Source: Glycomyces buryatensis (GTDB lineage Bacteria > Actinomycetota > Actinomycetes > Mycobacteriales > Micromonosporaceae). Taken from it: a stretch of 64,000 bases of DNA. Every line of letters begins with the position of its first letter. Positions within the stretch are counted from its first letter, which is position 1. Shown here in pieces: positions 16,865 to 26,315 of this stretch. The notes beneath the pieces were generated by a model, which saw nothing but the letters and a program-made list of their open reading frames with translations, was not told the origin of the DNA and made no database searches. The stretch spans positions 62,001 to 126,000 of the forward strand of contig NZ_STGY01000007.1 in assembly GCF_004912275.1 (NCBI RefSeq), given 5' to 3'. A program made the position numbers and the translations under genes.

Positions 16865-18439
16865 TCAGAGCGGGATGTTGCCGTGCTTCTTTGCGGGCAG
16901 CTCATCGCGCTTCGAAGCGGTCATACGCAGGGCCCGGACCAGCTGTGCACGGGTGTCCCTCGGCTGGATGACCGCGTCGATATATCCGAGCTCGGCGGCG
17001 ACGTACGGGTTGTTGAGCTTCTCCTCGTAGTCGGCCATGAGCTCGGCTCGCTTGGCCTGCTCGTCGTCGGCCTTGGCCAGATCGCGGCGGTAGAGGATGT
17101 TGACCGCGCCCTGGGACCCCATGACGGCGATCTCGGCGGTGGGCCAGGCGAAGTTCACGTCGGCGCCGACGCCCTTGGAGCCCATGACGCAGTAGGCGCC
17201 GCCGTAGTCCTTGCGGACGACGACGGTGAGCTTGGGGACGGTGGCCTCGGCGTAGGCGTAGATGAGTTTCGCGCCGCGGCGAATGATGCCGTCGTGCTCT
17301 TGAGAGGTGCCCGGCAGGAAACCCGGAACATCCACAAAGGAAATCACCGGGATATTGAAGGCGTCGCAGAAGCGGATGAAGCGGGCGGCCTTCTCGGAGG
17401 CGTCGATGTCGAGGCAGCCGGCGAAGTGCATCGGCTGGTTCGCGACGGTGCCGACCGGGCGGCCGTCCAGGCGCCCGAAGCCGGTGATGATGTTCTTGGC
17501 GAACAGCTCCTGGGTCTCCAGGAACTCGCCGTCGTCCAGCACGGCCTCCAGGACCTTGTGCATGTCGTAGGGCTGGTTCGCCGAGTTCGGCACGACCGAG
17601 TCCAGCTCGACGTCCGTGGCGGTGAGCTCGAGCTCGAAGTCCTTGGACTCATAGACCGGCGGCTCGTCGAGGTTGTTCGACGGGAAGTACGACAGCAGAT
17701 GCTTGACGTACTCGAGCGCGTCGTTCTCGTCGCTGGCCAGGTAGTGCGCGTTCCCGGCGACGGCATTGTGGGTGCGGGCGCCGCCCAGCTCCTCCATGCC
17801 GACGTCCTCGCCGGTCACGGCCCGGACCACGTCCGGACCGGTGATGAACATGTGGCTGGTCTGGTCGACCATGACGGTGAAGTCGGTGATCGCCGGCGAG
17901 TAGACCGCGCCGCCCGCGCACGGGCCCATGATGAGCGAGATCTGCGGGATCACTCCGGAGGCGCGAACGTTGCGGAAGAAGATGTCGGAGTACCCGCCGA
18001 GGGACGCGACGCCCTCCTGGATGCGGGCGCCGCCGGAGTCGGAGATGCCGATGATGGGGCGGCCGGTGCGCAGGGCCAGGTCCTGGACCTTGGTGATCTT
18101 CTCGCCCGAGACCTGCCCGAGCGAGCCGCCGAGCACGGTGAAGTCCTGCGCGAACACGCAGACCTCGCGGCCCTCGATGGTGCCGTAGCCGGTGACGACG
18201 CCGTCGCCGTAGGGCCGGTTCGCCTCCATGCCGAAGCTGGTGGAGCGGTGGCGGGTGAGGGCGTCGAGTTCGACGAACGACCCCTCGTCGAGCAGCGACT
18301 CCAGGCGCTCGCGCGCCGTTCGCTTGCCCTTTTCATGCTGCTTCTCGATCGCCCTGGGATTACCGGTGGCAACCTCGTCGAGGCGCTCGGAGAGATCGGC
18401 GAGCCTACCGGCGGTCGTGTGGATGTCGATGTCGGTCAC
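16865..18439 (-). CDS. accD: Acyl-CoA (propionyl/acetyl-CoA) carboxylase beta subunit
   Basis: The 524-residue carboxyltransferase subunit transfers CO2 from biotin to acyl-CoA, making methylmalonyl- or malonyl-CoA. Visible features are the N-terminal [10 protein letters not shown] and RHRSTSFGM, the oxyanion segments [10 protein letters not shown] and GACAGGAVY-like [11 protein letters not shown], and the C-terminal [18 protein letters not shown]. Length and sequence match AccD5/PccB. A TACGAT box lies 7 nt before the GTG at 18439, so it is probably leaderless. It is divergent from birA (42 bp), which encodes the ligase that biotinylates the partner alpha subunit. It leads the accD-NYN-accE-maf operon. 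Confidence 0.94.
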   Translation of the reverse strand: MTDIDIHTTAGRLADLSERLDEVATGNPRAIEKQHEKGKRTARERLESLLDEGSFVELDALTRHRSTSFGMEANRPYGDGVVTGYGTIEGREVCVFAQDFTVLGGSLGQVSGEKITKVQDLALRTGRPIIGISDSGGARIQEGVASLGGYSDIFFRNVRASGVIPQISLIMGPCAGGAVYSPAITDFTVMVDQTSHMFITGPDVVRAVTGEDVGMEELGGARTHNAVAGNAHYLASDENDALEYVKHLLSYFPSNNLDEPPVYESKDFELELTATDVELDSVVPNSANQPYDMHKVLEAVLDDGEFLETQELFAKNIITGFGRLDGRPVGTVANQPMHFAGCLDIDASEKAARFIRFCDAFNIPVISFVDVPGFLPGTSQEHDGIIRRGAKLIYAYAEATVPKLTVVVRKDYGGAYCVMGSKGVGADVNFAWPTAEIAVMGSQGAVNILYRRDLAKADDEQAKRAELMADYEEKLNNPYVAAELGYIDAVIQPRDTRAQLVRALRMTASKRDELPAKKHGNIPL

Positions 18440-18481
18440 GACTCGGATCGTATCGGTCGCGTCTGTGGATACTCTGATCGA

Positions 18482-19291
18482 GTGAACACACCGACGAGGA
18501 GACCACTGGACCGGCACGCGCTCTGGTCGTTGTTGTCGGAGAAGTCCGACTTCTGGACCAGTATCGATGTGGTGCAGGTCACTGGTTCGACGAATGCGGA
18601 CCTGGCGCGGGCCGCGCGGAACGGGGCGGGCGAGGGCACCGTCCTCATCGCCGAGGAGCAGACGAGAGGACGCGGCAGGCTCGATCGGCAGTGGTCGTGC
18701 CCGCCGCACGCCGGACTCATGATGTCGTTCCTGCTGCGCCCCAGCGCGCCCCGCGAACGATGGGGCACCCTGAGCCTGGCGACCGGGGTGGCGCTGGAGG
18801 AGACGCTCCGCGCCACCGCCGGAGTGAGCGCGAAACTCAAGTGGCCCAACGACGTCCTCATCGACGGCAAGAAGGTGTGCGGCATCCTCGCCGCCGTCGA
18901 GAACGGGGCCGTGATCGTCGGGATGGGCCTCAACGTGTCCCTCACCGAGGCCGAACTGCCGGTCCCCGAGGCGACTTCGCTGGCGCTGGCGGGCGCCGAG
19001 GAGGTGCCGCGCGAGCAGCTGGCCGCCGACTTCCTGGCCCACTTCGCGGCCGTCTACCGTGCCTGGGACGCCGACGGGCCCGCTGGGGTCATCGAGCGGT
19101 GGCGAAGGCACTCGGCCACACTCGGACGCCATGTCGAGGTCTCTTATCCCAATGGCGACAAGCTGACCGGGCGCGCGGTCGACATCGCCGCCGACGGACG
19201 GCTGGCCGTCGCGCATCTGGACGACGCGGGCGCCGAGACGGTCTCGCACATCGCCGCCGGCGACATCGTCCACCTGCGGCCGAGGGCTTGA
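18482..19291 (+). CDS. birA: Biotin-[acetyl-CoA-carboxylase] ligase
   Basis: The 269-residue BirA has no N-terminal DNA-binding domain (type I). The catalytic core shows TGSTNADL, the biotin-adenylate loop [13 protein letters not shown], the lysine in [18 protein letters not shown], and GMGLNVSL. The C-terminal SH3-like domain is present (residues 220-269). It attaches biotin to carboxylase carrier domains. A TACTCT box lies 6 nt before the GTG, giving a leaderless start. Confidence 0.95.
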   Translation: MNTPTRRPLDRHALWSLLSEKSDFWTSIDVVQVTGSTNADLARAARNGAGEGTVLIAEEQTRGRGRLDRQWSCPPHAGLMMSFLLRPSAPRERWGTLSLATGVALEETLRATAGVSAKLKWPNDVLIDGKKVCGILAAVENGAVIVGMGLNVSLTEAELPVPEATSLALAGAEEVPREQLAADFLAHFAAVYRAWDADGPAGVIERWRRHSATLGRHVEVSYPNGDKLTGRAVDIAADGRLAVAHLDDAGAETVSHIAAGDIVHLRPRA

Positions 19292-19302
19292 AAGGTGCCG
19301 AC

Positions 19303-20286
19303 TTGACGGACAATGACGAGGGCGAGGCCGCGACCGGCCTGGACGAGATCTCCGAGCGGATCTATCGGCTGCTCTTGACGAAAGCCGACGCCTCGGTCTC
19401 GCAGCTGGCCACCGAGTCCGGGAGCCCGCCCGCCCGCACCAGGACGGTCCTGGCCGATCTGGTGGAGGGCGGTTTCGCCACCATGGCCGCCGATTCGCGC
19501 TTCCGCGCCGTCGCCCCCGATATCGTGCTCGGCTCGCGGATCACCTTGCAGCTCAATGCCGTCCGCGGCCGCTACGAGGCGCTGCGGGAACTGATGGAGA
19601 TCCACCGCGCGAGCCCGGGCCCGGGCGGCCGCGACGACCGGGGGCGCTGGGAGCAGGTCATCGGCGCGGTCGCGATCCGCTCTCGGCTGGGCCAGCTGCG
19701 GGAGTCCGCCGAGCACAGCGTCCGCACCTTCGTCAGGCCGCCGCTGGTGCTGCCGATGCCCGATGGCGACCAGCACCGCGAACTCCAGGACCGCGGCGTG
19801 CGCTTCCGGCACCTGTTCGACCGGGCCGTCCTGGACTCCGACCCCGACGCGACCTACCTGCGCCGGGCCCTGGAATGGCGCGACGAGATCCGCTTCGCCA
19901 AGCGACTGCCGCTCAAGCTGGTCATCATCGACTCCAGCGCGACCATGATCGAGGAGACCGCCCCGGGCCGGCCGCGCGCGATCATCACCGCCAACCAGTC
20001 GATTGTGGAACTGACGGCGGCGCTGTTCGAGCAGCTTTGGACCACGGCGGTGCCCGCGCCGAACGGCGATCCGGGAGCCGAGGCCGACGGCGATTCGGTC
20101 GAACCGGGCGACCACCTGCTGCTCAGTCTGCTCATCGCGGGCCTGACCGACCAGGCCATCGCGTCCAAACTGGGCATCGGCCTGCGCACGGTGCAGCGCC
20201 GGGTCCGCGAGCTGATGGACCTGGCCGATGTGGACACCCGGATCCAGTTGGGCTGGCACGCGGCGAAACACGGCTGGGTGCCGTAA
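19303..20286 (+). CDS. LuxR-type transcriptional regulator with N-terminal winged helix
   Basis: The 327-residue protein has an N-terminal winged-helix segment (about residues 10-65; [20 protein letters not shown]), a middle domain with a phosphodiesterase/TrmB-like alpha-beta pattern, and a C-terminal LuxR helix-turn-helix ([20 protein letters not shown]). The TTG at 19303 follows AAAGGTG with a 5-nt spacer, 11 bp after birA, so the two are likely co-transcribed. Proteins of this layout are abundant in some actinobacteria and resemble standalone regulators with a sensor domain. The target genes and signal are unknown. Confidence 0.75.
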   Translation: MTDNDEGEAATGLDEISERIYRLLLTKADASVSQLATESGSPPARTRTVLADLVEGGFATMAADSRFRAVAPDIVLGSRITLQLNAVRGRYEALRELMEIHRASPGPGGRDDRGRWEQVIGAVAIRSRLGQLRESAEHSVRTFVRPPLVLPMPDGDQHRELQDRGVRFRHLFDRAVLDSDPDATYLRRALEWRDEIRFAKRLPLKLVIIDSSATMIEETAPGRPRAIITANQSIVELTAALFEQLWTTAVPAPNGDPGAEADGDSVEPGDHLLLSLLIAGLTDQAIASKLGIGLRTVQRRVRELMDLADVDTRIQLGWHAAKHGWVP

Positions 20287-20360
20287 GACCATGACGCTCA
20301 GCCGGTGACGAGCCGCTCGCTCTCCAAGGGAGTCGGTGCTGGTCCCGGCGTTGGGGATGG

Positions 20361-20387
20361 GTGAATCTGGGGCACATTCACAGTGAA
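20361..20387 (+). promoter_or_regulatory. Operator-like repeats upstream of the PH-domain gene
   Basis: Three related half-sites occur: GTGAAT (20361-20366), ATTCAC (20376-20381) and GTGAA (20383-20387). The last two form TTCAC-A-GTGAA. They lie about 75 bp before the PH-domain gene and could bind a dimeric regulator, possibly the LuxR-type protein encoded just upstream (inference). Confidence 0.3.
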
Positions 20388-20459
20388 GGGGTGTTGTACT
20401 GTGCAGATGAACCGATTACCGCCCTCGCCCGTTTCATCTCACTCCTGGAGGTCATTGCA

Positions 20460-20987
20460 GTGGGGTACCCAGACGATCAGCTTGCCCGAGGCGAAGTGGT
20501 CAAGCTCCACACCCGCCCGCACTGGAAGGAGGCCGTCGGGCCTGTCCTCTGGTTCGTGGTCTTCCTGCTCATCGGCGCCATCGCCATCTACTACTCGACC
20601 AAGATCGACGGCGACTGGAAGATGTGGCTGATCCTCGGTGAGGTCGTCGTCTTCGTCGCCATCATCGTGTGGCTGTCGGTCCTCCCGTGGATCCGGTGGC
20701 AGTCGACGCACTACGTGATCACCGACCAGCGCGTCATGTGGCGCGAAGGCCTCGTCACCCGCGAGAGCCGCCACATCCCGCTGGCGCGCGTCAACACCGT
20801 CTCCTACACGCAGAACGTCTGGGAGCGCATCTTCGGCTTCGGCGACATGAACATCGACTCCGCCTCCGACGATGGCGAGATCGAACTGGTCGACGTGCCC
20901 AAGGTCGACAAGACCAAGGCGCTGCTCTATCAGCTCGCGGAGGACGACCGCACCCGTCGCGCCACCCAGGCCGGCGACGGCATCTGA
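20460..20987 (+). CDS. PH (bacterial pleckstrin-homology) domain membrane protein
   Basis: The 175-residue protein has a short N-terminal segment (ARGEVVKLHTRPHWK), two transmembrane helices (about residues 27-46 and 60-82), and a C-terminal bPH2 domain: HYVITDQRVMWREGLVTRES, IPLARVNTVSY, ERIFGFGDMNIDSA. This is the YdbS/YdbT-like family of unknown role at the membrane. GGAGGT lies 7 nt before the GTG at 20460, which decides the start. Confidence 0.85.
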   Translation: MGYPDDQLARGEVVKLHTRPHWKEAVGPVLWFVVFLLIGAIAIYYSTKIDGDWKMWLILGEVVVFVAIIVWLSVLPWIRWQSTHYVITDQRVMWREGLVTRESRHIPLARVNTVSYTQNVWERIFGFGDMNIDSASDDGEIELVDVPKVDKTKALLYQLAEDDRTRRATQAGDGI

Positions 20988-21007
20988 TCCCCAAGACCCG
21001 CTTAGCG

Positions 21008-21049
21008 AACGGCGGATCCCATAGGATATATCCTATGGGATCCGCCGTT
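21008..21049. terminator. 42-bp perfect palindrome, probable bidirectional terminator
   Basis: Each arm is 21 bp, with no loop and no mismatch (left arm begins AACGGCGGATCCCATAGG, axis between 21028 and 21029 in GATA/TATC). It lies between the convergent PH-domain and gtrA genes. There is no T-tract, but hairpins without U-tracts are common terminators in actinobacteria. An alternative is a protein-binding palindrome. Confidence 0.6.
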
Positions 21050-21118
21050 GTCGTATGCGGTGCGCGATGGCCCTTGCAACGGGGGACGTCGAGCGTGGCA
21101 GCCGGAACGGCTTGCGGC

Positions 21119-21625
21119 TCAGGCGTTCTCCGTGTGGCGAAAGACCCAGGTCCGGTAGGCGAAGAAGCGGAACACCGTCGCGACGCCGACCCCGAGGAAG
21201 TTGGCGGCGATGTTCTTCGCGATCGCATTGTCGAAGTACTGCGGCCAGACCTGCGCGAGGCCGTTGTTGGCCCACAGGAATCCCAGCGAGATCAGCAGGC
21301 CGATCCCGTTGAAGAAGAAATAGAGCGCGTACTGGCGGTGGGCGGCCTCGTCGCCGATGCGGTCCCGCCAGGTCCAATGCCGGTTGCCGAAGAAGGCGAC
21401 CGAGGTGGCGACCACCGTCGCGAGGATCTTCGCGCCCCAGTCCGGCCAGGCGAACCCCAGCAGGCAGAGGTTGAACAGTCCCAAGTCGATGATGTAGGCG
21501 GTGCCGCCCACCCCGACGAAGCGGGACAGCTCGCCGGCGTGCTTCCTGGTCAGCCGCATGGCGCGGGTAATCAGTGAGCCCTTTTCGGCGGGGGCCTCGG
21601 CTGCGGTGTCGGTAGAGGTCGGCAT
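21119..21625 (-). CDS. GtrA-family membrane protein
   Basis: A 168-residue protein with four predicted transmembrane helices and the GtrA signature: RFVGVGGTAYIIDLGLFNLCL, then NRHWTWRD, and a C-terminal FRFFAYRTWVFRH. GtrA proteins are proposed to flip polyprenyl-phosphate-linked sugars used for cell-surface glycan modification. The ATG at 21625 follows closely after the stop of the sigma-factor gene (26 bp), in the same direction, so read-through transcription is possible. Confidence 0.88.
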   Translation of the reverse strand: MPTSTDTAAEAPAEKGSLITRAMRLTRKHAGELSRFVGVGGTAYIIDLGLFNLCLLGFAWPDWGAKILATVVATSVAFFGNRHWTWRDRIGDEAAHRQYALYFFFNGIGLLISLGFLWANNGLAQVWPQYFDNAIAKNIAANFLGVGVATVFRFFAYRTWVFRHTENA

Positions 21626-21651
21626 CCCAGCCAGCCTAACCTGTTCGAGGG

Positions 21652-24216
21652 TTACTCGCTCGGGGCAGCGACCGCGACCACCCCGACCACGAACGGGTCG
21701 TCGCCGCGCGTGAAGCGGATGACCGAGTCCTCGCCGAGGTCGACGCTGTTGACGGCGACGTCCACGCCGAAGGTGTACCAGTGCGGGTTGTTCACCGCTC
21801 CGGCCGCGGTGCAGGTCGCGGGCTCGCCGACGTCCTGGCCGCCGATCGAGAGCGCGTCGCTGCGCGCGTAGCCCGAGCCGCCCCACAGGGTGTGCGCGAC
21901 GGTGACCTTTCCGACGCCCCTGACCTCGATCTCGGTGTCGGCCGAACGCGCCCCGTCGTAGACGGCGACCTCCCGGGTCTCGGCGCCGGGCTCGGCGTAG
22001 ACGACCGCGAGCGACCAGCCGGCCCAGTGGTCGGACAGGCAGTGGTCGCCCGAGTCGGCGGGCCACTCGCCGCATTCAGACGTCGGAAGGGCATGGTTGT
22101 CGACCGCCGCCCAGTACTCGCCGCCGCCCTCGACGATCCCTGTGACCTCGACGAACGCCTGCGCGCCCGGTTCGGTGTCGATGACGGAGGCGGCGCCGAG
22201 GTCGCTCCAGCCGCCGCCGGGACCGGCCAGCGAGACCTCGGTCGGCACGTCCTCGTGGACGCCGGCCCAGTACAGGCCCGCCCAGATCACCTCGGAACCG
22301 CCGGGGATGTCGAGGACCGCACCGGAGACCGCGTCCCCGTCCTTGCCGGCCGGCGGCTCGGGGTGCGGGTCGCGCGGTTTGTAGGGCTTCATCGGCCACC
22401 GCTCCCCCGCGCCGAGCGCGGTGGCCTCCTTGCAGCCGGGGACGGCGCAGGTCAGCCAGGTGTTCCCGGCCGCGATCACTCCCGAGGCGTCGAGGCTGGC
22501 GAAGCCGACCTGGCTTCCCGAGGGCGCGACGGGGATGCGCAGCTCGGTGGTGCCGCTGATCCCCGGGCCGTCGACCGTGACGGTGAAGGCCTGGTAGCCG
22601 CTGACCTCGGCGCCGATATTGATGCGGACATCGGCGACGGCGGGGTCGGGGAGTTCTGGGATGGTGCAGCGGACCTCGGCGCCCCGGTCGGCGCAGCGCC
22701 AGCCGGGTTCGGCGTCCTCGGCGGTGAGGGTGACGCCCGCGGGGAGCGTCAGGTCGAGCGTGACGCGGCCTGAGGAGGCGGCCTGGCCCCAGACGCGCCG
22801 ACCCGATTCGAACGCGGCGGGAGCGGCCGTGCCGGATTCGGCGCCGGCGCCGGCCTCCGCGGATTCGGCGCGATCGCCCGCCGTCTCGCTCTGGTCACTG
22901 CGCGGCGCATAGCCGCTGGCGGATGCGGGGGCCTCCAAGCGGATCGGGAGGATCGCCTCCTCTCCGGCGGTGAAGCCGGTGTCGCCGAGGGCGTGCTCGA
23001 TGCCGTAGGACGCGGGGACGGCCGCCGGAGAGCTCGGCTCGTCGGCCGGTTCGTCCGCGTCGGGCTCGGTCTCCTCCGGGGCGGGGTCGTCGGCCGGATC
23101 CTCCTCCGGCTGCTCGGGATCATCCTCTTCAGATGCCGGCGGCTCCTCATCCGGCACGCTGATGGGCGGTTCGTCGGCGGCCTGCGGCTCCTCTTCCGGC
23201 TCACCGGAGGTGAGCGCGAAGATCGTCGCCGCGACCGCGACCGCGACCACGACCGTGGTTCCGGTGGCCACTGAGCCCTTGGTGCCGAGCTGCTGGACGA
23301 TGCGCCTGACCCAGTTGGCCACGGCGCGGAACGGCGTGAACAGCACCGCGAACGCGCCGCCGACGGCGACCCCGGCGGCCGCAGCGGCCCCGGCGGCCAG
23401 GTAGGGCGCGGCGGCGGTGCCGAGGAAGATCGCGGCGATGGCACCGACGCGCAGCCCGGAGTTCAGCTCGGTCAGCTCGGCGAACAGCAGATTGCACGAG
23501 ACGCAGGACTGGAGATGCTCGTCGACCTTCTCCACGTCGCGCACGCCGAGCTTGCCGCGCACGCGCGCGCCCATGCGGTCGACCGTCCAGCGGCACGCCT
23601 CGGGGGGTGAGTCGGCCGCGTGCTCGGTCAGGTAGTTCTGGCGCAGTTTCTCCCGGGCCCGGTAGGCCAGCGCCGAGACGCCGTTCGCCGTCATGCCGAG
23701 CATGGTCGCGATCTTGGCCGGGGAGTCCTCCTCGACCTCGGTGTGCCACAACACCATCTGCCAGCGTTCGGGGAGCTTGCCGAAGGCGAGCGCGGCATAG
23801 CGGCGCTCCTGGCCCTCGACGGCGGGGTCGACGTAGATCTCGCCGGAGTCGTGCTCGGAGAAGTCGTCGGTGAACTCGACGCGTTTGTCCCGGCGGATGC
23901 GGTCGTAGAAGGTGTTGCGGAGGGTCTGGAGCATGTAGGGCCGGAAGGCGAGGTCGGGGCCGCCGCCTTCGCGGAAGGTGTGGAGGAGCTTGGCGAAGGT
24001 CTCGGAGACGAGGTCGTCGGCGCTGGCGCTGTCGCGGGCGAGGATGCGGGCGAGGCGGCGGGCGGCGTGGACGTGGCGCTCGTAGAGGACGGCGTACGCG
24101 GTGGTGTCGCCGCGCCGGGTGCCGTTGATCAGTTCGGGGTCGGAGAGGGCCTCGGGGGTTCCGGGAGTGCGGGCTTCCACGCGTTGGGGATCGCCGGACG
24201 AAACGGTCTCGGGCAT
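21652..24216 (-). CDS. ECF sigma factor fused to zinc-finger anti-sigma, membrane and secreted domains
   Basis: The 854-residue protein combines an ECF sigma factor with its own anti-sigma-like part. Sigma region 2 spans about 35-115 (DDLVSETFAKLLHTF), region 4 about 145-195 (LPERWQMVLW, TMLGMTANGVSALAYRAREKL). A zinc-finger motif follows: His234, Cys238, Cys241 (EHLQSCVSC). Hydrophobic segments lie at about 257-293 and 318-335, then a Pro/Glu/Asp linker (338-400) and about 450 extracytoplasmic residues with two beta-rich parts; the last has conserved Cys residues (TCAVPGCKE, SECGEW, DHCLSDHW). This resembles the ECF52-type sigma factors of actinobacteria. It would signal across the membrane in a single polypeptide. 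GGAAGGAG is 12 nt before the ATG. Confidence 0.82.
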   Translation of the reverse strand: MPETVSSGDPQRVEARTPGTPEALSDPELINGTRRGDTTAYAVLYERHVHAARRLARILARDSASADDLVSETFAKLLHTFREGGGPDLAFRPYMLQTLRNTFYDRIRRDKRVEFTDDFSEHDSGEIYVDPAVEGQERRYAALAFGKLPERWQMVLWHTEVEEDSPAKIATMLGMTANGVSALAYRAREKLRQNYLTEHAADSPPEACRWTVDRMGARVRGKLGVRDVEKVDEHLQSCVSCNLLFAELTELNSGLRVGAIAAIFLGTAAAPYLAAGAAAAAGVAVGGAFAVLFTPFRAVANWVRRIVQQLGTKGSVATGTTVVVAVAVAATIFALTSGEPEEEPQAADEPPISVPDEEPPASEEDDPEQPEEDPADDPAPEETEPDADEPADEPSSPAAVPASYGIEHALGDTGFTAGEEAILPIRLEAPASASGYAPRSDQSETAGDRAESAEAGAGAESGTAAPAAFESGRRVWGQAASSGRVTLDLTLPAGVTLTAEDAEPGWRCADRGAEVRCTIPELPDPAVADVRINIGAEVSGYQAFTVTVDGPGISGTTELRIPVAPSGSQVGFASLDASGVIAAGNTWLTCAVPGCKEATALGAGERWPMKPYKPRDPHPEPPAGKDGDAVSGAVLDIPGGSEVIWAGLYWAGVHEDVPTEVSLAGPGGGWSDLGAASVIDTEPGAQAFVEVTGIVEGGGEYWAAVDNHALPTSECGEWPADSGDHCLSDHWAGWSLAVVYAEPGAETREVAVYDGARSADTEIEVRGVGKVTVAHTLWGGSGYARSDALSIGGQDVGEPATCTAAGAVNNPHWYTFGVDVAVNSVDLGEDSVIRFTRGDDPFVVGVVAVAAPSE

Positions 24217-24647
24217 GGTTCGCCGGTGCTCCTTCCAGGTTGCGCCGTGCTCGTAGCATCGGGGGCTCGGGGCATGCGCTCTCGGGCGAGGTGTTTGGTG
24301 CGGATCGGGGAGGTTTTCAGGTTCTCCCTTGGCTTAACGAATGACTTGGTTTCGAGTTGCGCCCGTCGAGGAAGCCGATTGGCTGTCCGAAATGGGCAGT
24401 CCCAGATCTACGTAAAGAGGACATAGCGCAGAGTTTAGGACAGTAATTGGGCACGGTCGTGGATCGTGATGCGATTGTGACCATGCGTGATGGTATTGGG
24501 ATGTGCGCCCACTGAGGCGAGGTTCGCTCCGGTTCGGACAGTGTCACGGCCCCTTACTTGATCCACCTGACTGTCAGAAATCTGTCAGGCTATTGCGTAC
24601 CTTTGGGTAACGCGCTGTTCTCGGCGATTTTGCTCAGGAGGTGAGGA
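24217..24647. other. Divergent regulatory region, no gene seen
   Basis: This 431-bp gap separates the sigma-factor fusion from the SepX/GlpR-like gene and has lower GC than its surroundings. It holds two CTGTCAG repeats 11 bp apart (around 24569 and 24580), close upstream of the plus-strand gene. No ORF with proper codon bias or structured RNA is apparent. It probably contains the promoters of both genes, perhaps including one read by the sigma factor itself. Confidence 0.5.
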
Positions 24648-25481
24648 ATGCCCGCTTCGGTGCTGCTGGCGCTACTGGCCGCGACCTGTCTGCTCGCATT
24701 GACTCCGGCCCTGGTGCGCCGCTACGACCCCGACGAGCGGATGATCGCCGACCGCAAGAACTCCGACGCCCGCGTCCTCACCCGCGAGGCCCACCGCCCC
24801 GACCGGCCGATTCCCCACCAGGCGCCCGGCGAAGGCGCCCCCGAGGCGGGCATCGACGACCTTCTCCACCCCGACACGACTGAGCCGCAAGGATCTCCGG
24901 GCCCGCGCGGGCCCAGAGCATGGGAGCGGCGCGGCGGCCGCCGGGGCGGGTCGGTACGGTTGGAAACCGACGAGTCGGTGACCGGCGAGGACCCCGAGAT
25001 GCACGAGACGGACAGGCTTCGGCAAATGCGCGCACAGTGGTGGCGGCGGCGCCACCGCCGCATTCTCTACGTGCTGATCGCCCTCACACTGGTAGAGCTG
25101 ATCGGCGTCATCATCGCCGGCCCCGGCTTCTGGATCGGTGCGGGCGCTTCAGTGGCGGTACTCGGCGCCTACGTCTACTTCCTGCGCGAGCGGGCCAAGC
25201 GCCTCGCCCGCGAGCAGCGCCGGCCCAAGGCCATGATCACCGCCGAGCCCGAACACGAGGAGGTCGGCCCGCCGACCTACGTGCCCGAGCAGCCCGGCTC
25301 CGAGGGCGAGCCGGAACCGGACTCGACGCGCGAGTCCTACCTGTTCGGCGGCCAGACCTCCGGCGACGAGGACGAGCCGCCCCCGCCGCCGCCCCGTCCC
25401 GACGCGCGCCGCTCCGAGGGCTCCGGCTCCGGCGGCGTCCGCGGACGCTCGTACGAGTCCCCCGCCAAGCTCGAGCGCTGA
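24648..25481 (+). CDS. SepX/GlpR-like divisome membrane protein
   Basis: The 277-residue protein has an N-terminal helix (VLLALLAATCLLALTPALVRR), a disordered linker of about 110 residues, a basic patch (WWRRRHRR), two transmembrane helices (about 139-158 and 162-178), and an acidic, Pro-rich cytoplasmic tail. This layout matches the actinobacterial family called GlpR in Corynebacterium (membrane receptor for the gephyrin-like protein Glp) and SepX in Streptomyces, which acts in Z-ring stabilisation. AGGAGG precedes the ATG. No glp/moeA gene is adjacent. The call rests on layout rather than on long identity. Confidence 0.65.
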   Translation: MPASVLLALLAATCLLALTPALVRRYDPDERMIADRKNSDARVLTREAHRPDRPIPHQAPGEGAPEAGIDDLLHPDTTEPQGSPGPRGPRAWERRGGRRGGSVRLETDESVTGEDPEMHETDRLRQMRAQWWRRRHRRILYVLIALTLVELIGVIIAGPGFWIGAGASVAVLGAYVYFLRERAKRLAREQRRPKAMITAEPEHEEVGPPTYVPEQPGSEGEPEPDSTRESYLFGGQTSGDEDEPPPPPPRPDARRSEGSGSGGVRGRSYESPAKLER

Positions 25482-25541
25482 GGTCACGCCCGCGCTCTCT
25501 CGCGCGGGCGAGTCCGAACCCGCGGGTAAGATTCACTGGTT

Positions 25542-26231
25542 ATGCCTGATCAGAGCCAGCAGCACCGCCACATCCTGACCTTCAACTTCCGTCAGGGCCG
25601 CAATAAGCCACGCCATGACGAGGCCATGGAGCGGCTGTGGCCGCGTTACGGCTTCCAGTGGGAGCCCGCGGACGGCCGGATCGACTTCCCGAAGCTGTTC
25701 GGGCGCACCGCGCCGGTGGTCCTGGAGATCGGCTCGGGCAATGGCGAGGCGGCGGCCGCGATGTCGGACGCCGACCGCGAGCGCGACCTGCTGGCCGTCG
25801 AGGTCTACCCGCAGGGCATCGCCGATCTCATGGCCCGCGCCGACGAGCTCGGCGTGGACAACCTCCGGATCTACGAGGGCGACGCGCTGCCGCTGCTGTG
25901 GAAGGGCATCGAGCCGGGCACGCTGGACGAGATCCGGGTCTACTTCCCCGACCCTTGGCACAAGGTGCGCCACCACAAGCGCCGCATCGTCCAGAGAGAC
26001 CACGTCGCGACCATGCGAGGCCTCCTCCGCGAGGGCGGGGTCCTCCACTGCGCCACCGACATCGCCGACTACGCCGAGCAGATGCTCGAGGTGCTGAGCG
26101 CCGACGAGGGTCTGGAGAACACCGCCGACGGCTTCGCCCCGCGCCCCGACCACCGCCCGGTCACCAAGTTCGAGCGCCGGGGCCACCGGGCCGGCCGCGA
26201 GATCTTCGACCTCATCTTCCGCAAGCACTAG
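25542..26231 (+). CDS. trmB: tRNA (guanine-N7)-methyltransferase
   Basis: The 229-residue enzyme makes m7G46 in tRNA. It shows the SAM motif VVLEIGSGNGEAAA, LLAVEVYPQGI, the tRNA-binding signature VYFPDPWHKVRHHKRRIV, and the C-terminal TKFERRGHRAGREIFDLIF. A TAAGAT box lies 9 nt before the ATG. The gene follows the SepX/GlpR-like gene by 60 bp. Confidence 0.95.
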   Translation: MPDQSQQHRHILTFNFRQGRNKPRHDEAMERLWPRYGFQWEPADGRIDFPKLFGRTAPVVLEIGSGNGEAAAAMSDADRERDLLAVEVYPQGIADLMARADELGVDNLRIYEGDALPLLWKGIEPGTLDEIRVYFPDPWHKVRHHKRRIVQRDHVATMRGLLREGGVLHCATDIADYAEQMLEVLSADEGLENTADGFAPRPDHRPVTKFERRGHRAGREIFDLIFRKH

Positions 26232-26315
26232 GCAGCACTCCCGCGGTCCGACCCGAGCCGCTCTATTGCATGGACCTCGCAAAGGCGCCTGCGCCAATGA
26301 GCAATCGCGCCGAGC

